Notes under the pieces: generated by a model
Database searches by the model: none
Told to the model about the DNA's origin: nothing
The model's input: the letters and a program-made list of their open reading frames with translations, nothing else
NCBI RefSeq assembly: GCF_002531725.1
Contig: NZ_NWSQ01000023.1
Coordinates: 1 to 64,000 of the forward strand
DNA from: Rhizobium sp. L43
GTDB lineage: Bacteria > Pseudomonadota > Alphaproteobacteria > Rhizobiales > Rhizobiaceae
Reading direction: 5' to 3'
Length of the DNA stretch: 64,000 nucleotides
Shown here: in pieces, positions 16,564 through 24,420 of the stretch
How positions within the stretch are numbered: the first letter of the stretch is position 1
Layout of the letters: every line of letters begins with the position of its first letter
Program-made: the position numbers and the translations under genes

Positions 16564-18347
16564 CCGTCACCCCTCGCCAGGAACCCGCCGATCTCAACGA
16601 TCCCGCCTTGCGCGCTCGCGCCGTTGCCGCCGCGCGCGGCGATGCCCCCTTCGACGTGCTGATTACCGGCGGCCGGCTGCTCGACGCGGTGACGGGCCTG
16701 ATCCGCGAGGCCGATATCGGCCTCGTCGGCGCGCTGATCGCGAGTGTCCATGCCCCGGCAAGCCGCACGGATGCGGCCGAGATCATCCATGCGGCGGGCG
16801 GCATCCTGACCCCCGGCCTGATCGACACCCACATGCATGTCGAAAGTTCGATGGTGACACCGGCCGAATATGCAAGCGCGGTACTGCCGCGCGGCGTCAC
16901 GTCAATCGTCTGGGATCCGCATGAATTCGGCAACGTCCATGGCCTCGACGGCGTGCGCTGGGCAATCGAGGCGGCGCGTTCGCTGCCGCTGCGCATGATC
17001 CTGCTCGCCCCGTCCTGCGTACCATCGGCACCCGGCCTGGAACTGGCCGGCGCCGATTTCGATGCTGCCATCGTTGCCGAGATGCTGCGCTCCTCCGCCG
17101 TCGGCGGCGTTGCCGAAGTCATGAACATGCGCGGCATCATCGACGGCGATCCGCGCATGACTGATATCGTCAATGCCGGACTTGCCTCCGGCAAGCTCGT
17201 CTGCGGCCATGCCCGCGGCCTCGAGGGCGCCGATCTCAACGCCTTCATGGCATCAGGCGTCACCTCCGACCACGAACTCACGTCAGGCGCCGACCTCGCC
17301 GCTAAGCTTGCCGCCGGCCTGACGATCGAGCTGCGCGGCTCCCACGACCATCTGCTGCAGGAATTCGTCGAGGTGCTGAACGGTCTCGGTCACCTGCCCC
17401 CGACCGTGACACTCTGCACCGACGACGTCTTTCCCGATGAGCTCTATCAAAGCGGCGGCCTCGACGACGTTATCCGCCGTCTGGTGCACTACGGGATGAA
17501 ACCGGAATGGGCGCTGCGGGCCGCGACCTTCAACGCCGCGGCGCGGCTGAAACGCTCCGATCTCGGCCTCGTCGCCGCCGGCCGCCGCGCCGACATCGTG
17601 CTCTTCGAGGATCTCGAGGAATTCCGGGCACGGCTGGTCATATCAGGCGGCCGCATCGTCGCCCGCAACGGCGGCATGCAGGTCGACATCAGGCAGCTCG
17701 ATACGGCACCGCTTGAAAATTCGGTAAAGCTCCCGCAATTCGGCGAAAATGATTTCCGCATTCCGTCGAGAGGCACACGCGTCCGCGTCGCCACCATCGA
17801 TTGCCCGCGCTTCACGCAATGGGGCAAGGCCGAGACAGAGGTCAGGGACGGCTTCGTCATGCCGCCGGCCGGCAGCGCCATGATCGCGGTCGTCCATCGC
17901 CACGGCAAGGCCGAAGGCACCCCGCGCATCGGCTTCCTCACCGGCTGGGGCGAATGGCGCGGCGCCTTCTGCACCACCGTCTCGCATGACAGCCACAACC
18001 TCACTGTCTTCGGCGGCAATGCACGCGACATGGCGCTCGCCGCCAATGCCGTCATATCAGCCGGCGGCGGCATGGCGATCGCCAGAGACGGCGCGATCGA
18101 GGCGCTGCTGCCGCTGCCGCTCTCCGGCCTGGTGACCGATGCATCGCTTGAGGACACCGCCCTTGCCTTCGCCAACATCCGCAAGACCATGGAAAAGATC
18201 GTCGACTGGAAACCGCCCTACCGGGTCTTCAAGGCCTGCTTCGGCGCAACACTCGCCTGCAATGCCGGCCCGCACCAGACGGATCGGGGGATTGCCGATG
18301 TGGTGACGGGGAGAGTGATGGAAAGTCCGGTGCTGGAGGCTTGGTAA
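16560..18347 (+). CDS. ade: Adenine deaminase
   Basis: The 595-residue enzyme converts adenine to hypoxanthine and ammonia. It is a metal-dependent amidohydrolase: the metal-binding HMHVESSM lies near residue 94, followed by GVTSIVWDPHEFGNV near 116, CGHARGLEG near 218, and the C-terminal adenine-deaminase domain with TVSHDSHNLTVFGGN near 474. The length fits the bacterial Ade family (about 570-600). It overlaps the nucleoside hydrolase gene by four bases and is the last gene of the LacI-controlled operon. No terminator is obvious in the 67 bases before the convergent amidohydrolase gene. Confidence 0.95.
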   Translation: MTVTPRQEPADLNDPALRARAVAAARGDAPFDVLITGGRLLDAVTGLIREADIGLVGALIASVHAPASRTDAAEIIHAAGGILTPGLIDTHMHVESSMVTPAEYASAVLPRGVTSIVWDPHEFGNVHGLDGVRWAIEAARSLPLRMILLAPSCVPSAPGLELAGADFDAAIVAEMLRSSAVGGVAEVMNMRGIIDGDPRMTDIVNAGLASGKLVCGHARGLEGADLNAFMASGVTSDHELTSGADLAAKLAAGLTIELRGSHDHLLQEFVEVLNGLGHLPPTVTLCTDDVFPDELYQSGGLDDVIRRLVHYGMKPEWALRAATFNAAARLKRSDLGLVAAGRRADIVLFEDLEEFRARLVISGGRIVARNGGMQVDIRQLDTAPLENSVKLPQFGENDFRIPSRGTRVRVATIDCPRFTQWGKAETEVRDGFVMPPAGSAMIAVVHRHGKAEGTPRIGFLTGWGEWRGAFCTTVSHDSHNLTVFGGNARDMALAANAVISAGGGMAIARDGAIEALLPLPLSGLVTDASLEDTALAFANIRKTMEKIVDWKPPYRVFKACFGATLACNAGPHQTDRGIADVVTGRVMESPVLEAW

Positions 18348-18414
18348 GTCGGGACGCACGGACTTCGTGCCGGACGTGCCGGCAGGGGGATGAGAAGGGC
18401 TACAAACGCCAAGC

Positions 18415-19584
18415 TTACCCTTTCAACTCCCGCTCCACCAACGCTACCCAATAGGCAGCCCCATAACCAAGCGCCCCATCGTTGAAATCATAAGCCGTAT
18501 TGTGATGCAGCGCCCCATCCACCGCCGGCCCGTTGCCGAGCCAGACGTAGCAACCCGGCGCATTCTGCGCGAAGAAAGCGAAGTCATCGCCTGCCGTCGA
18601 CGGCGGAAAGCTTGTCTGCACCTTTTCGCCGAAGACCGAGCCGGCCGCTGCAAGCGCCCTCATTGTCACATCCGCGTCATTGATGACAGGTGGAATCCGT
18701 CGCTCGAATGCATAGTCCACGGCGATGCCATACATAGCAGCAGTACCATGCGCCAACCGCCCGATCTCGGTCTCCAGCTGATCCCGCACCGCGGGTGAAT
18801 AGGCCCGCGCCGTCCCACCGATCTCCACGACATCCGGGATGACGTTCAGGGCCTTGGAATCACCCGCCTGCAGAAAACAGGTACTGACGACGGCCGGCTG
18901 CAGCGGATCGACCACGCGTCCGACGATCGTCTGCAGTGATGACAGGAAGGTGCCGGCGGCCGTGATCGGATCGCGACCGAGATGCGGCTTGGCGCCGTGC
19001 GTGCCGGTTCCCCGGAAGGTCATGCGCCAGCTATCGGAGGAAGCAAGCTGCGGCCCTTCGACGACGGCGATCTCGTCGATCGCAAGCCCAGGCATATTGT
19101 GCAGCCCGTAGACGGCGTCGCAGGGGAAAAGCTGGAACAGCCCCTCCTCGACCATGCGCTTCGCGCCGCCGCGCCCCTCTTCGGCCGGCTGGAAGATGAA
19201 ATGCACCGTGCCGGAAAAACCCCGCGTCGCCGCAAGATGCCTGGCGGCGCCGAGGAGCATTGCCGTATGGCCGTCATGGCCGCAGGCGTGCATCTTGCCG
19301 GGCACGGTCGATTTATAGGGCCGCTCCGCTATCTCAGGCATGGCGAGCGCATCCATGTCGGCCCTGAGTCCGATCCTCCGCGCGCCATTGCCGACCTGCA
19401 GCGTACCGACCACACCGGTGCCGCCGAGGCCGCGATGCACTGTGATGCCGGCCTCTTCGAGAAGCCCGGCAACGATGCTGGCGGTGCGTTCTTCCTCAAA
19501 GCCAAGTTCGGGATGGGCATGCAGATCGCGGCGCAAAGCGGTGAGGAACGGCAGATCGTCCTTGATCCCAGTGGGAATGCTCAT
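18415..19584 (-). CDS. M20-family amidohydrolase (hippurate hydrolase / aminoacylase type)
   Basis: A 389-residue zinc-dependent amidohydrolase. The metal-site motif MHACGHDGHTAMLLG is at 98-112, RADMDAL near 74, FQPAEEGRGG near 134, and the dimerisation domain follows. Members remove acyl groups from N-acyl amino acids, hippurate or plant auxin conjugates; the natural substrate cannot be read from the sequence. It is the last gene of a run on the minus strand after the TctCBA transporter, so the transporter may bring in its substrate or carry away a product. A GC-rich hairpin in the 107-base gap before it may reduce read-through. Confidence 0.9.
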   Translation of the reverse strand: MSIPTGIKDDLPFLTALRRDLHAHPELGFEEERTASIVAGLLEEAGITVHRGLGGTGVVGTLQVGNGARRIGLRADMDALAMPEIAERPYKSTVPGKMHACGHDGHTAMLLGAARHLAATRGFSGTVHFIFQPAEEGRGGAKRMVEEGLFQLFPCDAVYGLHNMPGLAIDEIAVVEGPQLASSDSWRMTFRGTGTHGAKPHLGRDPITAAGTFLSSLQTIVGRVVDPLQPAVVSTCFLQAGDSKALNVIPDVVEIGGTARAYSPAVRDQLETEIGRLAHGTAAMYGIAVDYAFERRIPPVINDADVTMRALAAAGSVFGEKVQTSFPPSTAGDDFAFFAQNAPGCYVWLGNGPAVDGALHHNTAYDFNDGALGYGAAYWVALVERELKG

Positions 19585-19625
19585 CGGGCAATGCTCCTGG
19601 GCCTGGATATCCCCTTCATGCGAAA

Positions 19626-19646
19626 CGGGCGCCCGAACGGCGCCCG
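19626..19646 (-). terminator. Hairpin after tctA, possible weak terminator
   Basis: Eight-base arms CGGGCGCC and GGCGCCCG enclose a five-base loop in the gap between tctA and the amidohydrolase gene. On the minus strand only three T follow the stem, so termination is probably partial. Confidence 0.4.
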
Positions 19647-19691
19647 CGTCAGATCATCCCTTGTTCATCAAACAGGCCGCAAGTTCAACCC

Positions 19692-21200
19692 TCATGCTTC
19701 CTCGACGAACACCTCCTCGCGCTTCTTCTTGACGCTCGGCAGGAAGACGACGATGAGCACTGCGACGGCAATGGCCAGAAGCGTGGCGCTGATCGGCCGC
19801 GTGACGAAGGTGGTGGGATCGCCGCGCGACAGGATCATCGCACGCCGCAGGTTTTCCTCGAGCAGCGGCCCGAGCACGAAGCCGAGCAGCAGCGGCGCCG
19901 GCTCGCAGCGGAGCTTGGCCAGCACATAGCCGATGAGCCCGAAAAAGGCGACGGCGTAGAGGTCGTAGACATTGGCGTTGACGCTGTAGACCCCGATCGA
20001 GCAGAAGGCCATGATGATCGGGAAGAGCACGTAGTAAGGCACGGTCAACAGCTTCACCCAGAGCCCGATCAGCGGCAGGTTGAGGATGACGAGCATCAGG
20101 TTGCCAATCCACATCGAGGCGATGATGCCCCAGAACAGCGCCGGCTGCTCGGTGGCGACATTCGGCCCCGGCACGATGCCCTGGATGATCATCGCGCCGA
20201 TCATCAGCGCCATGACCGGATTGGCCGGAATGCCGAGCGTCAGGAGCGGAATGAACGAGGTCTGCGCCCCGGCATTGTTGGCCGATTCCGGCCCCGCGAC
20301 GCCGGCAACCGCCCCCTTGCCGAACTCCTGCGGCGTCTTCGACATGCGCTTTTCCACCGTATAAGAGGCGAAGGAGGCAAGGATGGCGCCGCCGCCCGGC
20401 AGGATGCCGAGCGCCGAGCCGATTGCCGTGCCGCGAATGACCGGCGCGATCATTTCCTTGAATTCCTGGCGCGAGGGCAAGAGGCCGGAGACCTTGGCCA
20501 TCAGCACGGTGCGCGTCGACTCGCCCTCGAGATTACGCAGGATTTCCGCCACCCCGAAAACGCCGACCGCAAGCGCCACGAAGTTCAGCCCGTCGGCATA
20601 TTCGCGGATGCCGAGCGTGAAGCGTGGCGTGCCGGTATAGATGTCGGTGCCGACGAGGCCGAGCAGCAGCCCGAGCGCCACCATCGCCAAGGCCTTGACG
20701 ACGGAGCCGTGCGCCAGTGCGATCGAAGAGACCAGACCGACGATCATCAGCGAGAAATATTCCGCTGAGCCGAACTGCAGGGCGATCGCGGTCAGCGGCG
20801 GCGCGAAGATGGCGACGAGGAAGGTCGAGACCGTGCCGGCAAAGAACGACCCCAGTGCCGCGATCGCAAGCGCTGCGCCGGCCCGGCCCTTGCGGGCCAT
20901 CTGGTAGCCGTCGATCGCGGTCACGGCCGAGGAGGATTCGCCCGGCATGTTGATCAGGATCGCCGTCGTCGAACCACCGTACTGCGCGCCGTAATAGATG
21001 CCGGCGAGCATGATCAGCGAGGAGACCGGTTCGAGCTGGAAGGTGATCGGCAAGAGCATGGCGATCGTCGCCGTGGCGCCAATACCGGGCAGCACGCCGA
21101 TCAATGTACCGAGCAGCACGCCGATCAGGCAGAAGAGCAGGTTTTCCGGGGTGCCGGCTGTCGCAAAGCCGAGCGCGAGATTGCTGAAAAGATCCATCAT
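19692..21200 (-). CDS. tctA: Tripartite tricarboxylate transporter large permease (TctA family)
   Basis: The 502-residue large membrane subunit, with about 11-12 hydrophobic segments. The family hallmark GVLPGIGATATIAMLLP lies near residue 38 and a related LGILPGGGAILASFASYTVEKR near 253, reflecting the internal duplication. It works with a small membrane subunit (TctB) and a periplasmic receptor (TctC), both encoded just upstream in this strand's direction. It starts six bases after the tctB stop, with AGGAGG before an ATGATG pair. The substrate is a carboxylic acid, not further specified by sequence. Confidence 0.94.
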   Translation of the reverse strand: MMDLFSNLALGFATAGTPENLLFCLIGVLLGTLIGVLPGIGATATIAMLLPITFQLEPVSSLIMLAGIYYGAQYGGSTTAILINMPGESSSAVTAIDGYQMARKGRAGAALAIAALGSFFAGTVSTFLVAIFAPPLTAIALQFGSAEYFSLMIVGLVSSIALAHGSVVKALAMVALGLLLGLVGTDIYTGTPRFTLGIREYADGLNFVALAVGVFGVAEILRNLEGESTRTVLMAKVSGLLPSRQEFKEMIAPVIRGTAIGSALGILPGGGAILASFASYTVEKRMSKTPQEFGKGAVAGVAGPESANNAGAQTSFIPLLTLGIPANPVMALMIGAMIIQGIVPGPNVATEQPALFWGIIASMWIGNLMLVILNLPLIGLWVKLLTVPYYVLFPIIMAFCSIGVYSVNANVYDLYAVAFFGLIGYVLAKLRCEPAPLLLGFVLGPLLEENLRRAMILSRGDPTTFVTRPISATLLAIAVAVLIVVFLPSVKKKREEVFVEEA

Positions 21201-21206
21201 CGCCTC

Positions 21207-21668
21207 CTAGAACCGGACCCAAGGGCCGAAGCGCTCGAACGGCAGGCCGAGCCCGTAGCTGAAGACCGCCACGGAAAAGACCGTCAGCAGCAGCGAAAGA
21301 ATGATCGCGGAGAATACGTTCATCTTTTGCGATGCGAAGCAGGCGATGAAGGCTGTGAAGAACAGCGCCGGCGCAAATCCGAGCCCACGTACCGTCAGCC
21401 CGAAAAAGACCGGCGCCGGCAGAATGAAGAGCATGCCGCGCCAGGCCAAGGCGCCGATCGGCTCACCCTCGACGCGCAGCGCCTGAATGAAGATGATCGC
21501 GCCGAGAAGCACGAGCACACAGGCAAGCACCAGCGGGAAATAACCCGGTCCCATGCGCACGGCCGTGCCGAGGTCGAGCCCCAGCGACTGGATGGCGAAG
21601 AAGGCGCCGGTCGCGACGAAAAGCGCGCCGCAGATCGCATTGGTGCTATCGAAACTGATTGATTTCAT
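21207..21668 (-). CDS. tctB: Tripartite tricarboxylate transporter small permease (TctB family)
   Basis: A 153-residue protein with four hydrophobic segments, matching the poorly conserved TctB subunit in size and position between tctC and tctA. The start follows a GGAG-type ribosome binding site. Identification relies on layout more than on sequence motifs. A rhizobial palindromic repeat lies between it and tctC, which might weaken transcription or alter message stability between receptor and permease genes. Confidence 0.88.
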   Translation of the reverse strand: MKSISFDSTNAICGALFVATGAFFAIQSLGLDLGTAVRMGPGYFPLVLACVLVLLGAIIFIQALRVEGEPIGALAWRGMLFILPAPVFFGLTVRGLGFAPALFFTAFIACFASQKMNVFSAIILSLLLTVFSVAVFSYGLGLPFERFGPWVRF

Positions 21669-21717
21669 GGTGTCTCCTGAAGTTGGAGATGGTTCGTGAC
21701 GCGTTGCTGCAGTGGCT

Positions 21718-21856
21718 GCCCCTCATCCGCCTGCCGGCACCTTCTCCCCGTAAACGGAGAGAAGGGTACACACCGCAGCCTCTCCGTTCCCCGCCACGTC
21801 TCGCATGGCACGTCCCCTCTCCCCGTTTTTACGGGGAGAGGGCTAGGGTGAGGGGC
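21718..21856. repeat. RIME-like rhizobial palindromic intergenic repeat
   Basis: The element is bounded by GCCCCTCA (21718-21725) and its complement TGAGGGGC (21849-21856). Inside, a perfect 12-base stem (21815-21826 with 21831-21842, arm CCCTCTCCCCGT) and a second CTTCTCCCCG-type hairpin near 21741-21764 are seen. This mosaic of TCTCCCCG hairpins is, from memory, the pattern of the RIME elements scattered between genes in Rhizobium and relatives. It separates tctC from tctB. Confidence 0.75.
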
Positions 21857-21884
21857 TCTTTCGGCATGCCCGATGAGGTAATCC

Positions 21885-22868
21885 TCAGTCGGCATATTCG
21901 CCGGCAGCCTCGATCACCGTTTTCCAGCGGGTGATCTCGCTTTCGAGCTTGGCCTTCAACGCCGCCGGCGTCGCATCGGCGTCGGAAGACGGCGCCGTGC
22001 CGAGCTCGGCGAAGCGGGCGCCGACATTCGGATCCTTAAGCGCGACCTGCAGCGATTTCGACAGACGTTCGTTGATCGCAGCCGGCGTGCCCTTCGGCGT
22101 GTAGATGCCGTGCCAAATGCCGACTTCGAAGCCCGGCAGGCCGGCTTCGACCGCCGTCGGAATGTCCTTCATCACGTCAAGGCGCTTGGGCGAGGTCACG
22201 GCATAGGCCTTGATCGTGCCGCCCTGAATCTGCTTCGTCGTATTGGTCGTCTGGTCGCACATGACGTCGACCTGGCCGCCGAGCAGGTCGGTCATGGCAG
22301 GGCCGGTACCCTTATAGGGAACGGTCGTGAGCGGCGTCTGGATGGCGCTCATGAACATCATGCCGCAGAGATGCGAGGCGGCACCGATGCCGGCATTGGC
22401 GACCGTCACCTTGTCCTTGTTGGCCCTGATATAATCGATCAGCCCCTTGAGATCGGCCGGCTCCATGTCCTTGCGTGCGACGATCGTCATCGGCACCTCG
22501 GTGACGAGGCCGACATAATCGAAGGCGCCGAGCGTGTCGTAGGCGAGCTTGCGGTAGAGCGTGGCGCTGGTCGCCATGCCGATATGGTGCAGCAGGATGG
22601 TGTAACCGTCGGGATCGGCATTTGCCACGCGGCCGGCACCGAGCGTGCCACCGGCGCCGCCGACATTTTCGACGACGATCTGCTGGCCGAGATCCTTCGA
22701 CATGGATTCGGCGACGAGACGTGCGACGGTGTCGGTCGGGCCGCCGGCCGCAAAGGGCACGACCATGGTGATGGTGCGTTCGGGATAGGTCTGCGCCGTA
22801 GCGGCGCCGGCGAGAAGAGAGACCGCTGCAGCCGCGGTCAGGCCGAGCATGGCCTTCAGGATTTTCAT
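21885..22868 (-). CDS. tctC: Tripartite tricarboxylate transporter substrate-binding protein (TctC/Bug family)
   Basis: A 327-residue periplasmic receptor. A clear signal peptide (MKILKAMLGLTAAAAVSLLAGAATAQ) is followed by the Bug-family start YPERTITMVVPFAAGGPTDTVARL and later VENVGGAGGTLGAGRVANADPDGYT. ATG 22868 has AGGGAGGAAACG in front, which rules out the 72-residue upstream extension. The family binds di- and tricarboxylates, amino acids or aromatic acids. A DctB/DctD-like sensor-regulator pair lies directly upstream on the same strand, the usual partner for this type of transporter. Confidence 0.94.
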   Translation of the reverse strand: MKILKAMLGLTAAAAVSLLAGAATAQTYPERTITMVVPFAAGGPTDTVARLVAESMSKDLGQQIVVENVGGAGGTLGAGRVANADPDGYTILLHHIGMATSATLYRKLAYDTLGAFDYVGLVTEVPMTIVARKDMEPADLKGLIDYIRANKDKVTVANAGIGAASHLCGMMFMSAIQTPLTTVPYKGTGPAMTDLLGGQVDVMCDQTTNTTKQIQGGTIKAYAVTSPKRLDVMKDIPTAVEAGLPGFEVGIWHGIYTPKGTPAAINERLSKSLQVALKDPNVGARFAELGTAPSSDADATPAALKAKLESEITRWKTVIEAAGEYAD

Positions 22869-23037
22869 CGTTTCCTCCCTGATGAAATAAGCAAGCCCGC
22901 CGACACATCCTCCGCGCCGGTTGGGATGGCCTATTTGCCGCCGCGAAAAATCGGTCCGCAATGATCGCCGCCGCTTTCGAAGGAGGATTCTGCGAAAGTG
23001 CGATGCAGCATGGGTCGATTTGGAAACAAACGACCAA

Positions 23038-23065
23038 TGCGATGGGTGGATTTCCACCCATCGCA
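23038..23065. promoter_or_regulatory. Perfect 13-base dyad between the response regulator gene and tctC
   Basis: TGCGATGGGTGGA (23038-23050) is followed after TT by its exact complement (23053-23065). A looser dyad, GGTCG (23013-23017) and CGACC (23031-23035), lies next to it. The pair sits just downstream of the regulator stop and about 170 bases before the tctC start, where an enhancer for a DctD-like activator would be expected. With only two bases between the arms it is a better protein-binding site than an RNA hairpin. I could not find a convincing -24/-12 promoter beside it. Confidence 0.45.
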
Positions 23066-23085
23066 GCAGGTTCAGCCGCCGCAAT

Positions 23086-24420
23086 CTAGCCGTCGGTGGT
23101 CAGCATCCGCTTGTCGAGGCCGTATTTCTGCATCTTTTCGTAGAGGGTCTTGCGGGAAATGCCGAGTGACTCGTAGACCGGCCTGAGGCTGCCGCCATGC
23201 GCCACCAGCGCGCTGGCAATGACCCCTCGTTCGAACTCGGCGACCCGCTCCGCAAGCCCGGTCGCCTCCTCGGCCTGCCGCCCGCCATTGTCGAGGCCGA
23301 GAACCAGCCGGTCGGCGGCGTTCCTGAGTTCACGCACATTGCCCGGCCAGTCGCGCTGGGCAATGTCGGAGATCATCTCCGGCGGCACGGCCCCCTCGTC
23401 GCGGCCGTAGCGGGCGGCCGCCTCCCGTACCAGCTGCAGGAAAAGCAGCGGAATATCGGCCCGCCGCTGCGACAGCGAGGGCACATGCAACGTCGCGACA
23501 TCAAGCCGGTAGAAGAGGTCGGCGCGGAAGCGCCCGGCCGCCACTTCCGCTTCCAGGTCGACCTTGCTCGTGGCGATGAAGCGCACGTCGAGCGCGACGA
23601 CCTCGTTCGATCCGAGCCTTGTTATCACCCGCTCCTGCAGCACCCGCAGGAACTTCGCCTGCAGGTCGAAGGGCATGGAGCCGATCTCGTCGAGCAGGAT
23701 GGTGCCGCCGCGCCCATGCTCGAACTTTCCGTAGCGCGGCCTCACCGCCCCCGGAAAGGCCCCAATCTCATGGCCGAAGAGCTCGCTCTCGATCAGGTTT
23801 GCCGGCAGCGCGGCGCAGTTGATCGCGATGAACGGCCGGCTCGCCCGGGCGCTGATATCGTGCAGCGCCCGCGCCACCACTTCCTTGCCGGCGCCGGTCT
23901 CGCCGACGATGAGCGTGTCGGCATCGCTCGCGCCGATCGCGCGGATGCGGTAGCGCAGATCCACCATCACCTGCGTGCGCCCCGGCAGCCGCGCCTCGAT
24001 ATCGTCACGCTTGCCGGCGACCGCCTTCAGCAGCCGGTTTTCGAGCACGAGGCTACGCCGTTCCATCGCCCGGCGGATGACGCCGGCGAGCATTTCGGGC
24101 GTGAACGGTTTCTCGATGAAATCATAGGCGCCTTCGCGCATCGCCTTCACCGCCAGCTGCACGTCGCCATGGCCGGTGACGAGAATGACCGGCACCTCCG
24201 TGTCGAGTTCGCGGATCTTCTGCATCAGTGTCATGCCGTCCATGCCGGGCATGCGGATGTCGCTGACGACGACGCCGGGAAAGCTGTAGCCGATCAGCTC
24301 GAGCACATGGTCGCCGTTCGAAAAGGTCTCGACGCTGAAGCCGGAGAGCTCCAGCGCCTGCGCCGTCGAGCGGCGCAGTTCCTCCTCGTCGTCAACCAGC
24401 AGGATCTTCGCATCGTTCAT
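23086..24420 (-). CDS. Sigma-54-type response regulator, DctD-like
   Basis: A 444-residue NtrC-family regulator: receiver domain (residues 3-118, phosphoacceptor D54 in VVVSDIRMPGMDG), AAA+ domain (about 145-375, Walker A GETGAGKE at 173-180), and a C-terminal Fis-type helix-turn-helix (GGSLRPVYESLGISRKTLYEKMQKYGL). The loop that contacts sigma-54 reads GAFPGA at 220-225, where most family members have GAFTGA. It overlaps the kinase gene by four bases. The nearest target is the tctCBA operon downstream on the same strand. True DctD controls dctA; no dctA lies in this window, so I call it DctD-like only. Confidence 0.92.
   Translation of the reverse strand: MNDAKILLVDDEEELRRSTAQALELSGFSVETFSNGDHVLELIGYSFPGVVVSDIRMPGMDGMTLMQKIRELDTEVPVILVTGHGDVQLAVKAMREGAYDFIEKPFTPEMLAGVIRRAMERRSLVLENRLLKAVAGKRDDIEARLPGRTQVMVDLRYRIRAIGASDADTLIVGETGAGKEVVARALHDISARASRPFIAINCAALPANLIESELFGHEIGAFPGAVRPRYGKFEHGRGGTILLDEIGSMPFDLQAKFLRVLQERVITRLGSNEVVALDVRFIATSKVDLEAEVAAGRFRADLFYRLDVATLHVPSLSQRRADIPLLFLQLVREAAARYGRDEGAVPPEMISDIAQRDWPGNVRELRNAADRLVLGLDNGGRQAEEATGLAERVAEFERGVIASALVAHGGSLRPVYESLGISRKTLYEKMQKYGLDKRMLTTDG

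Noticed and set aside
22869..23085. Search for a -24/-12 (RpoN) promoter before tctC
   Set aside because: The only GG-N10-GC pair found lacks the surrounding consensus (AGGC in place of TTGC), so no promoter is claimed.
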